Shown here: positions 1 through 8,232 of the stretch, in pieces | How positions within the stretch are numbered: position 1 is the stretch's first letter | How the letters are laid out: each line of letters starts with the position of its first letter | Source: Parvularcula sp. IMCC14364 | GTDB lineage: Bacteria > Pseudomonadota > Alphaproteobacteria > Caulobacterales > Parvularculaceae | Reading direction: 5' to 3' | DNA length: 64,000 nt | Assembly (NCBI RefSeq): GCF_030758415.1 | Contig: NZ_CP132334.1 | Span: 3,050,001-3,114,000, forward strand | The notes under the pieces: model-generated | What the model was told of the DNA's origin: nothing | The model's database searches: none | What the model saw: only the letters and a program-made list of their open reading frames with translations | Made by a program: the position numbers and the translations under genes

Positions 1-1935
1 TCCGGACACAACATCCTGATAGCTGCTGCCTTCATCATCATACTTGTCGAGCAGGCGTCCCATCAGGTCGCGCGCCAGTTCTGCACGGTCACGGCCATAG
101 ACAATCATGTCATTGGACATGTCACCAATCATGACCCGGGGGTCGATCCCCCAGCCACCAGAGGCGCGCATATCGTCAGCATCATTACCAAAAGCAAGAC
201 CCGGCTCAAGCGAGCGCTCAAGATGCGCCTTACGTTGTGCAGGGTCATCCATTTCAGGCGCATAGCCGAAAATGATTGCCCAGTCGTCATAAGGTCCGGG
301 GCGCGTATTGGTATAGTCACCCTGTGTCATGCCAAGTGGCGCGACATTAAGGGCAGGATAGTCCATCACAGAGCCTGCTATGATACCATTTGTGACAGAC
401 GCATCATGCACTTCTCGTGGCCCATGCAGGATACTCGCCTTCATATTGTGATTAAGCCCGAGCGTATGCCCGACTTCATGCAGGATAAGATAGTAGAGAC
501 CCTGATCAACCAACTCACTTTGTTCAGTAGCCGTCATGCCGTCGCGCATGGCAGCCATACTGGCAAACATCAAGTTTTGCTGCAGCACATGCCCGAATTC
601 ACAGTTCCGGTCGTCATGAGAATGAGACGGAAACATTGAAGCATTTGCCTCAGTGTCAAAAAGGCTGGTGAAGAAGAGGCGGTTCGTCAGGAACACATAT
701 TCCAGCATGATGTCTGCGGCCAGAATTTCACCTGTGCGCGGATTGGTAAAGCTTGGCCCATACCCGCCAAATGGTGGAATAGGAGAGGATGTCCAGCGCA
801 ACACATTATAGCGGACGTCACCGGCATCCCAGTCTGCATCATCAGGCTGCACCTTGACTTCAACAGCATTGGAGAATCCGGCTTTCTCGAAAGCTTCGTT
901 CCAGGCCAGAGTGGCATCACGGATAGTATCGCGATACTCCTCAGGCGTTGTATTTTCAATCCACCATGTGATTGGCTTAACCGGATCAGAAACAGCCGCA
1001 TCAGGGTCCTGCTTCTCGAGGCGCCAGCGATTAACAAGATCACGATACGGTGTAGATGATGGGTCCGTCAGGTCTGTCACCCGATCCAGGAAATAGCCCA
1101 CGCGATAATCGTCGAAACGCGGCACGAACCCTTCTTCCGGCATCGCCAGAATGGAATGCTGTACCTTGATAGTGACCGCACGAGCATCGGTTACGGCCTC
1201 GCTGCCAAAGGCAATCGGCGCCGGATTTGTGTACACATAATCCACGACGACATCGAGATTTTCGGGGTAGTTGCGGATGTCATCATATTTCGTACGATCG
1301 CTGGCAAGGCCGCCCAGAGAAAAACTGAATGGCGGCGCTTCGGGATTTGGAGACGGTTTTACTTGATGCAGATCCTCTGAAAGGAACAGACCATCAGCCT
1401 TGACCAGATAGCTGGCAGGCGCCGCATCATCACCTTCAACGGCTTCAGTTTCAGCATCCACATCCACGACAGACAGGATGGCGTCAGAGATGTTTGCATC
1501 TGCCGCACGGGAAAGCTCATTCTCCGGATCGAAATAGAAAGACGTATTTCTTTCGACAACTTCGATGGAATTGTAGTGTTTCTCGAAGCTGATGATACGC
1601 TGGTCGCGATAAGCGCCCTTGAATGTGCCTGCCGACAAGACCCCATTTTCCGTATGGGAATAGACGATGAACTCTTCACCAAGCTGATCCTCGGAAATCT
1701 CCATGTAGAGTGAACCATCCTCAGGATCCTGATAGAGTGGAAAAATCCCCACTATGACATCGAAATCTTCTGTAAATTCCTCAATAGTTTCAGCATCGTC
1801 TTCTTCATCGTCCTCATCATCCTGCGCCAGGGCAGGTGCCGCGGTAGCAAGAAGCAGTGAGAATGACCCCAAAGCAGCCATAAACCAGGCATGATTGGAA
1901 GACAGCAATAGCTGTTCAAGGCGTGAATTGCGCAT
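1..1935 (-). CDS. Exported zinc-dependent metalloprotease (DUF5117/DUF4953 type), 3' end beyond window
   Basis: The reading frame starts at ATG 1935 and stays open to base 1 (645 codons), so the C-terminus lies outside the window. The N-terminus has a basic start, a hydrophobic stretch and an Ala-x-Ala-type site (APALAQ), consistent with Sec export, followed by a very acidic linker (QDDEDDEEDD). The zinc site is HEVGHTLGLNHN at about residue 486, the HExxHxxGxxH metzincin-like motif. The order of an N-terminal DUF5117-like region and a DUF4953-like catalytic region matches the large zinc-dependent metalloproteases of marine bacteria. It probably cleaves proteins in the periplasm or outside the cell. 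The substrate is unknown. It is transcribed divergently from the ABC exporter to its right. Confidence 0.85.
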   Translation of the reverse strand, partial: MRNSRLEQLLLSSNHAWFMAALGSFSLLLATAAPALAQDDEDDEEDDAETIEEFTEDFDVIVGIFPLYQDPEDGSLYMEISEDQLGEEFIVYSHTENGVLSAGTFKGAYRDQRIISFEKHYNSIEVVERNTSFYFDPENELSRAADANISDAILSVVDVDAETEAVEGDDAAPASYLVKADGLFLSEDLHQVKPSPNPEAPPFSFSLGGLASDRTKYDDIRNYPENLDVVVDYVYTNPAPIAFGSEAVTDARAVTIKVQHSILAMPEEGFVPRFDDYRVGYFLDRVTDLTDPSSTPYRDLVNRWRLEKQDPDAAVSDPVKPITWWIENTTPEEYRDTIRDATLAWNEAFEKAGFSNAVEVKVQPDDADWDAGDVRYNVLRWTSSPIPPFGGYGPSFTNPRTGEILAADIMLEYVFLTNRLFFTSLFDTEANASMFPSHSHDDRNCEFGHVLQQNLMFASMAAMRDGMTATEQSELVDQGLYYLILHEVGHTLGLNHNMKASILHGPREVHDASVTNGIIAGSVMDYPALNVAPLGMTQGDYTNTRPGPYDDWAIIFGYAPEMDDPAQRKAHLERSLEPGLAFGNDADDMRASGGWGIDPRVMIGDMSNDMIVYGRDRAELARDLMGRLLDKYDDEGSSYQDVVSG

Positions 1936-2368
1936 GGAAGAACCCCTCGTTACGACCCATTTTGCAACGACAATGCCGATTATGGCCAAAAGTGGCAAGG
2001 CAATATGAAGCCCATGACTGATTGGTAAGGTAAGGATTACCCCCTGGCGGGAGGCATGCAGAAGGCCCCAAAGGCAAGCGTCAAACGATATATGCCACAC
2101 TCAGCGACGATAATCAGGCGCATTGGGTATTGACATCAAGGCACAAATGTTCTATATTTGTTCTTATATTTGATTGCAATATTGAAAGGTAGAAGCCGTA
2201 AGTCTTGGTCAACATTGTGGCAGATCCTGATGTAAGCATCCCCGGTGCGTACCGCCCTCTCCACGTTACTGTACACACGAACCTATGCCTTCGGGATTGC
2301 GCTGACTGACAGCCACGCTGTTCCTCAACAGAATTCTCGCATATACGCCGGCTTGAGGAGACTTCCCT
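1936..2368. other. Intergenic region between divergent protease and ABC exporter genes
   Basis: This 433-base gap carries no convincing gene. Short frames in it are overlapped by, or antisense to, the exporter start. It holds the regulatory DNA for two divergent genes, including a near-consensus promoter described separately at 2130-2158. No tRNA, SRP RNA or riboswitch pattern was recognised. Confidence 0.5.
2130..2158 (+). promoter_or_regulatory. Near-consensus sigma70-type promoter
   Basis: TTGACA (2130-2135) is followed after exactly 17 bases by TATATT (2153-2158). This is a six-of-six -35 and five-of-six -10 match at ideal spacing. It points toward the ABC exporter gene, whose start lies about 205 bases downstream of the expected transcription start, so the leader would be long. 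Confidence 0.6.
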
Positions 2369-4264
2369 ATGTCAGACACATCATCACAGACCTCCGGCCG
2401 CGGCGCTGGCGCAGGCTTCATGGCGGAGCTCAACCGCGACAAGGAACACCGTGACAAATCCGGTTCCCTCAAGCCATTAAGCCGGTTATGGCCTTTCGTG
2501 GCACGCTACCCCGGCAAAATTGCCATTTTCCTGTTTTTCCTTGTCGTTGCTGCTTTTCTCAGCCTTGCCCTGCCATCGGCGGCACGCCTGCTGGTAGATT
2601 GCGGTTTTGGCGATAACACCGCGGCACTTTCCTATTGCAAGAACTTTGCATTGGGCGACCCCGCCGCCATCAGTTCCTATTTTCGGCTGGCGGTAATTCT
2701 CGCGATACTTGTCGGCCTTACCAGCGCGCTGCGGTTTTATTATGTTAGTGTACTTGGTCAGCGCGTCATTACAGATTTGCGACGCGCCGTTTATGACCAT
2801 CTTCTTTCGCTGAGCCCGACTTTCTATGAGCGCATCCGAACCGGGGAAGTCCTCTCCCGCCTGACAACAGATACCACGCTGATTGAAACAGTGATCGGGT
2901 CGTCCGTTTCATTTGCGCTGCGCTCTATCGCGACAACCCTCGGCGCCCTTATTCTGATGTTGCTTGTCAGCTGGAAACTGACGCTGATGGTGATTGCCAT
3001 CGGTCCGGTTGTAGTGTTGCCCGCTATCTTTCTGGGACGCCGCATCCAGCGGCTCTCCCGCGACAGTCAGGACCGGCTTGCGGATGCTTCTGCCAGAGCG
3101 GGAGAAAGCCTTGGCGCCATTCAGACCGTTCAAGCCTTCACAAGAGAAAATGATGAGCGCGCCGCTTTCGGCGACACGGCCGAGAGCACTTTCACAGCAA
3201 ACCGTGCCCGGCTCCTGGCGCGAAGTTTCATGACGGCGGTGATTTTCTCTGGCGGCCTCGTCGCGATGATTTTTATCTTCTGGTATGGCGCAACCGAAGT
3301 GACAAAAGGGAACATCAGCGCAGGAGAAATTCTTCAGTTTTCGATGCTCGCCTTCTTTGCCGTCTCCGGGGCAGGGTTTCTGACCGAAACCTGGGCTGAG
3401 TTTCTCCGTGCTGCCGGGGCCACTGAACGCCTGATGGAATTACTTGACGAGACACCGGATATTGCCGCCCCGCCTGAGGCAAGAACGCTTGGCAAGACGC
3501 ATGGTGAAGTCCGATTTGACAATATCAGTTTTGCGTATCCCTCTCGCGCCAGTGATAGCGTCCTCGATAGCGTCTCGTTTACGGTTGCACCTGGCGAAAC
3601 TGTCGCACTGGTGGGGCCGTCCGGCGCCGGCAAAAGTACAATTTTTCAACTCCTTTTGCGGTTTTATGACCCCACCTCCGGCATCATCAGCATTGATACC
3701 ATTCCATATAGAGAACTATCACCCGACAGCATACGCCAGCAATTCGCGATTGTTCAGCAGGCAACGCCCCTCTTCTCAGGCTCTGCAATGGAAAACATCC
3801 GTTATGGGCGCATAGAAGCGACAGATGATGAGGTTATTGCAGCAGCAAAAGCCGCCTATGCTGATCAATTTATTCGCCGTCTGCCTGATGGATATAATAC
3901 TGACCTGGGCGAGCGCGCGACCACCCTCTCCGGCGGCCAGCGCCAACGCATTGCCATAGCCCGCGCCATATTGCGCAATGCTCCTGTGCTTTTGCTGGAT
4001 GAAGCTACCAGTGCGCTGGATGCAGAAAGCGAGCAGGCAGTTCAACGCGCCTTCACCGAAATTTCACGCGACAGGACAACGCTCGTTATCGCCCACCGCC
4101 TTGCCACAGTCCTTTCCGCCGACAGAATTATCGTCATGAATGAGGGCTGTATTGTGGAAGAGGGAACTCATACGGAACTGGTTGCACAAAATGGTCTGTA
4201 TGCGCGTCTTGCGCGCCTCCAGTTCGATCAGGCGCGTGAAACAGAGGCTGCCCTTAGCGGATAA
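2369..4264 (+). CDS. ABC exporter, fused membrane and ATPase domains (MsbA-like)
   Basis: This 631-residue half-transporter starts at ATG 2369, eight bases after a GAGGAG ribosome site. An N-terminal six-helix type I exporter domain (about residues 50-340) is followed by an ATP-binding domain. The ATPase has Walker A GPSGAGKST at about residue 416, signature LSGGQRQRIAIARA at about 520, Walker B VLLLDEATSALD and an H-loop (IAHRL). Two such chains would form a homodimer in the inner membrane. Family members export lipids, lipid A precursors, peptides or drugs, and the sequence does not settle which. A 50-residue hydrophilic N-terminal extension precedes the first helix. Similar proteins are often annotated as ATP-binding cassette protein, MsbA/LmrA type. 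It stands alone with no obvious operon partner. Confidence 0.88.
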   Translation: MSDTSSQTSGRGAGAGFMAELNRDKEHRDKSGSLKPLSRLWPFVARYPGKIAIFLFFLVVAAFLSLALPSAARLLVDCGFGDNTAALSYCKNFALGDPAAISSYFRLAVILAILVGLTSALRFYYVSVLGQRVITDLRRAVYDHLLSLSPTFYERIRTGEVLSRLTTDTTLIETVIGSSVSFALRSIATTLGALILMLLVSWKLTLMVIAIGPVVVLPAIFLGRRIQRLSRDSQDRLADASARAGESLGAIQTVQAFTRENDERAAFGDTAESTFTANRARLLARSFMTAVIFSGGLVAMIFIFWYGATEVTKGNISAGEILQFSMLAFFAVSGAGFLTETWAEFLRAAGATERLMELLDETPDIAAPPEARTLGKTHGEVRFDNISFAYPSRASDSVLDSVSFTVAPGETVALVGPSGAGKSTIFQLLLRFYDPTSGIISIDTIPYRELSPDSIRQQFAIVQQATPLFSGSAMENIRYGRIEATDDEVIAAAKAAYADQFIRRLPDGYNTDLGERATTLSGGQRQRIAIARAILRNAPVLLLDEATSALDAESEQAVQRAFTEISRDRTTLVIAHRLATVLSADRIIVMNEGCIVEEGTHTELVAQNGLYARLARLQFDQARETEAALSG

Positions 4265-4295
4265 AATGATCTTCTGGTCAGGACTTCGTCCAAAC

Positions 4296-6236
4296 CTAAA
4301 GTGCTGGCCCCAGATGCTCACGCACAAAGGCATCAAGCAGCTTTAACGTCTCCAACCGCGTTTCGCTGGAGGACAGATAGTGATCCTCACCGCGCAACCA
4401 AACTAGCCTGACGTTTTTGTCCTCACGCCGCAGGGCGCGTTCCATGATTTCACTCTGGCGTATGGGCACAACTGTGTCATCACGCCCATGGATAAGTAAG
4501 ACCGGTGCCATAAAGGAGGCGGCATGGTTTGCAGGTGATATCTGGTCCAGCTTTTCGCGCTCCTCTCTACGATCACCGATCACCGCCTGCCAGTAGGAAT
4601 ATACCCAGTGATCGCGCCCGCGGTCCCGGCGCTCGTCATCCAGCATACGCGGCAAATCACTGACAGGCGCTATGGCCGCAACACACTGGTAAAGATCGGG
4701 CGTGAACGCGCCTCCGGCCAAAGCCGAGTAACCTCCATAGCTTGCGCCAATGATACAAACTCTCTCCGGGTCAACATATCCGCCGCGGATCAATGCCTGC
4801 ACGCCATCAGTAACATCATCCTGCATTTTAAGGCCCCATTCACCGCGCCCGGCCAGAAGAAAATCTACGCCAAAACCATCAGAACCGCGAAAATTTGGTT
4901 GCAGAACGAGATAACCGCGACTGGCAAAATACTGTGCCATCCAGTCAAAGCGGACGCTATCGTAAGCTTCGGGCCCGCCATGTGGCATGACGATCAACGG
5001 CATCTGTTGCCGTTCTTCCGGTGTACGATTCAAAGGCCACGTCAAAATGGACGGGATCGTCAGGCCATCACGCGCTTTATATTCAATCACATCAGCGGGT
5101 GCGACAAATTCCTGCGTTATCTTCGGTCGCGCGCCCAAGGTGCGCTTTAGCTCATTATTTACGCGATCATACAGATAATATTCACCAGAACTGCCACCAC
5201 CAGTCACGAAAATCAAAAAGGTATCGAACTCCTCTCCCCATCCCATGAAGTAAACAGCGCTGTCTGCAAATGTATTCTGAACACGCTGCATTGCCTGAGT
5301 GAGATCTGCATCGTAGAAATCATAGGAAGGACGCATGCCGCCGTATTCAACACCATAAACAATGCGATTGGCGTCAGTGATGACGCGCTCAACACTTGCA
5401 TCTTCACGGACAAAAATTTCTGGCGAAAAGTTGCCATCAAAGCTGAGTTCATAGAGGGCGTCATAGCCATTGCGGCTTTTACCAATCACGATCAGGGCAG
5501 ACTTGTCCTGCTTGACACCTACAACTGAAAACGGAACGAACTCAGACTCAGTTTCATAAACCAGTTCCCAATCACGCCCCGGTCTGGTCCAAAGCTTATA
5601 CTCGTTTCGCCGATTATCATAATCTTCGCGTGCGAGGATTTTACCATTCTGGTCAACAAACCAGTCAATCGTCGTGCTTCGCCCACGCACAAAATTTCTT
5701 GATCGCCCGTTATCGAGATCAACTTTCAAAAGGCTATAAATAGGATCACCGCCGCCACGCATATAGGCAGGCATAAAAACACGGTCTTCTCCAGCAACAT
5801 GCCCGACAATTTTTCCAAGACCGGATTGCGCCGGATATAACTCGTCATTAGTCCGCAACAGCTGAACAAAATCCTGCTTTTCCAGATTGACTGAGAAAGC
5901 TGCCGAATAATCAAACCTGCCCCCATATGCACGAGTAGCTTCTGAAGCGCCTACAATAGCATATCTGTCATTTGCAAAGCGAACATAACGCGCATTTGTA
6001 TTATCCGTATTCACGGCCATAATAGTCCCCTCACCCAACTTGAAGACACTCATCAGGTCAATACCGTCAACATTGGCGAGATAAGCCAGCTTTTCTCCGT
6101 CAGGTGAGATCGACACATCACTGATGAAAGGCAGTTCACCATATGCTTCAATCGGCGGTAATGCTGCAGCATTTCCAGTAGCTAGCACGATAGCTGCAAT
6201 CAAAACTGAACGTATATTGCCCATTATAAACCCCAT
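4296..6236 (-). CDS. S9 family serine peptidase (dipeptidyl/acylaminoacyl peptidase type), exported
   Basis: The product has 646 residues. The first ATG (6236) is preceded by GAAGGGT, and a signal peptide ends near GNAAA. The N-terminal two thirds is a WD-like beta-propeller region that filters substrates. The C-terminal third is the alpha/beta-hydrolase domain (prolyl oligopeptidase, PF00326). The nucleophile is Ser499 in GASYGGYS, the acid lies in HGRDDTVVP and the histidine in GEDHYLS. HGGPEAYD supplies the oxyanion HGGP motif. It is predicted to cut dipeptides or acylated residues from peptides in the periplasm. It is divergent from the TPR/TolB-like gene at 6349, so the two share a 112-base control region. 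Confidence 0.9.
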   Translation of the reverse strand: MGFIMGNIRSVLIAAIVLATGNAAALPPIEAYGELPFISDVSISPDGEKLAYLANVDGIDLMSVFKLGEGTIMAVNTDNTNARYVRFANDRYAIVGASEATRAYGGRFDYSAAFSVNLEKQDFVQLLRTNDELYPAQSGLGKIVGHVAGEDRVFMPAYMRGGGDPIYSLLKVDLDNGRSRNFVRGRSTTIDWFVDQNGKILAREDYDNRRNEYKLWTRPGRDWELVYETESEFVPFSVVGVKQDKSALIVIGKSRNGYDALYELSFDGNFSPEIFVREDASVERVITDANRIVYGVEYGGMRPSYDFYDADLTQAMQRVQNTFADSAVYFMGWGEEFDTFLIFVTGGGSSGEYYLYDRVNNELKRTLGARPKITQEFVAPADVIEYKARDGLTIPSILTWPLNRTPEERQQMPLIVMPHGGPEAYDSVRFDWMAQYFASRGYLVLQPNFRGSDGFGVDFLLAGRGEWGLKMQDDVTDGVQALIRGGYVDPERVCIIGASYGGYSALAGGAFTPDLYQCVAAIAPVSDLPRMLDDERRDRGRDHWVYSYWQAVIGDRREEREKLDQISPANHAASFMAPVLLIHGRDDTVVPIRQSEIMERALRREDKNVRLVWLRGEDHYLSSSETRLETLKLLDAFVREHLGPAL

Positions 6237-6348
6237 ATTGACCCTTCATTTAGGCAGGCTAGCACCATCAAGATTGAAAGAAAACCGGGTAGGTAGCAAT
6301 GCCTTGCCCCACGCACCATTGACGGGATAACATAACACCCATGGAAAA

Positions 6349-8223
6349 ATGCTAGCTGCTCTTTCAGACAGACCCATCACCCGGGTGATCGTCATTTACC
6401 TGATGGTCGCGTGGATTATCATGCAGATTGCCGAAGTGATGGTACCTGCGTTGAATATGCCAGACTGGGTAAATTCAGCGATGGTCCTGCTGTTGATCAC
6501 CTTTTTTCCTGTGGTGCTGCTCATAAACTGGAGCTTCTGGTCCAAAGCATCCACGGACAGCTCCAAGGACGCCAAAGACAGCAAAAAAACCTTCAAGTTT
6601 GATTACGTCATCTATGGAGCGGCTGGCATTGTCATGATTCTGATCGGCACCGATCTGATGACAAAGGATCGGCGGATCGGTGAAACCAGCCAGAAGCAGT
6701 TAGTAGAGAATGCCTACAGAACAGTCCCGCCCGGGGAAGCGGCTACAGCTGATGATGGGCACTTTCATGGCACAGATGATATCTCAATCGCCGTGTTACC
6801 GTTCACAGATCTGAGCCAAAATAAGGATCAGGGGTATTTTGCCGATGGCATCGCTGAGGAACTTCTAAACACCCTTTTCCGATTGGATGGTCTGCGTGTC
6901 GCAGGGCGCACATCCTCTTTCGCGATGAAAGCTTCTGCCGCCAATCCTGAGATGATCGGCGCCTCGTTAAATGTTGACCACATCCTGACCGGATCAATCC
7001 GGGAGCAAGAAGGGCGATTTCGTATCTCAGTCCAGCTCATTGAGATCTCGGATGGATACGTATTGTGGTCTGAGAGCTATAACGAAGTATCTGAGAACAT
7101 CTTTGACGTACAGGAGAAGATTGCGCGGTCAATTTCAGATGAACTGGAGATCATCCTGCACAATAAGGACGGTACGCGTCTGGTAGAAACACCCACAATG
7201 AGTGCGGCAGCTTATGCGCTTTATCTTCAGGGACATGCCGCAAGCATACCGCGGGTTGGGGATGCCTTGCCAAAAGCAGTCACGTTCTATGAGGCAGCAT
7301 TAGAGGAAGACCCTGAATTCGCCCGCGCCTGGGCAGCCCTTGCGGAAGCTTACATGCAGATGCCGACTTATCGCGATGTGAATCTGGAAGAACATTGGAT
7401 CAAGGCAGAAACAAGCGCCCTGCGCGCCATCAGCATTGATCCTGATCTTGCTGATGGACACGCCATACTAGGAGCTGTGTATATGCAGCAGCGCAAATAT
7501 GTGCTGATGCAGGAAAGCCTCAACCGCGCTATCGCGCTGGATCCGAAGAATGTGGAAATTATTCATTACTATGCCCTTGGCCTGCTGCAAGTAGGGCGCC
7601 TTGATGAGGCGCAAAAGTATTTTGAGCGCATTGTGGTGCTGGACCCCAAATTCCCTTACGGTCTCAACGGCTTGGCTTATTTCAACATTATGAAGAATAA
7701 TCTTGACCGGGGTGAGAACCTTGCCCGTCAGGCCCTGATGCTGGGCTTTTTGCCTGCGAACGTGATGCTGGGTGAAGCTGCGGCGATTCGCGGCGATACG
7801 GAGCGGGCTCAACGATTGATCGGGCCGATATTCAAACTTGGCGTTATCAGAGAATTTTCTGCCGAGGAAATTGATACTTTGCTTGCTGGCTCTCTAAGTC
7901 AGGACACTGCCATAAAACAAGAGGCATTGGACATCATTGACCAGCATTTAAGCAGCGGCAAACCCCTCAAGGAAGGCTTAATCCCCTATTTTCTCGTCAG
8001 GCTGGGAGAGACCGAGAAGGCATTCGATGTTTTCCAAAAGATCAATTCGCTCTGGAACGAGATATCCCTGGGCAATATATGGTCAAGCTACGGAGCAGGC
8101 GCCCGCCAGCATCCTGCATTCAAACCATTTGCCCGTGACATTGGTCTGGTGACCTATTGGGACGAATTTGGATGGCCTGACCAATGCGCGCGCATCAGCG
8201 AAACAGATTTCAACTGTACCTGA
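6349..8223 (+). CDS. Membrane-anchored TolB-like/TPR protein
   Basis: This is a 624-residue protein. ATG 6349 is chosen because the earlier ATG at 6341 runs into a stop after four codons. Residues 1-60 hold two hydrophobic segments (VIVIYLMVAWIIMQIAEV and a second one), with a third near residue 90. A TolB-like/FlgO-like domain follows at about 145-270, opening with ISIAVLPFTDLS and DQGYFADGIAEELLN. The rest is a series of tetratricopeptide repeats (about 285-480). The same layout is common in alphaproteobacteria, often with an adenylate cyclase or winged-helix domain in place of the N-terminal helices. It probably acts as a scaffold or sensor at the inner membrane, but its function is not known. 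The final residues carry two cysteines (DQCARISETDFNCT). Confidence 0.8.
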   Translation: MLAALSDRPITRVIVIYLMVAWIIMQIAEVMVPALNMPDWVNSAMVLLLITFFPVVLLINWSFWSKASTDSSKDAKDSKKTFKFDYVIYGAAGIVMILIGTDLMTKDRRIGETSQKQLVENAYRTVPPGEAATADDGHFHGTDDISIAVLPFTDLSQNKDQGYFADGIAEELLNTLFRLDGLRVAGRTSSFAMKASAANPEMIGASLNVDHILTGSIREQEGRFRISVQLIEISDGYVLWSESYNEVSENIFDVQEKIARSISDELEIILHNKDGTRLVETPTMSAAAYALYLQGHAASIPRVGDALPKAVTFYEAALEEDPEFARAWAALAEAYMQMPTYRDVNLEEHWIKAETSALRAISIDPDLADGHAILGAVYMQQRKYVLMQESLNRAIALDPKNVEIIHYYALGLLQVGRLDEAQKYFERIVVLDPKFPYGLNGLAYFNIMKNNLDRGENLARQALMLGFLPANVMLGEAAAIRGDTERAQRLIGPIFKLGVIREFSAEEIDTLLAGSLSQDTAIKQEALDIIDQHLSSGKPLKEGLIPYFLVRLGETEKAFDVFQKINSLWNEISLGNIWSSYGAGARQHPAFKPFARDIGLVTYWDEFGWPDQCARISETDFNCT

Positions 8224-8232
8224 ACTACGGGA

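Noticed and set aside
2245-2454. GTG-initiated frame before the ABC exporter
   Set aside because: It overlaps the exporter start by 86 bases and its translation is Arg-rich without pattern.
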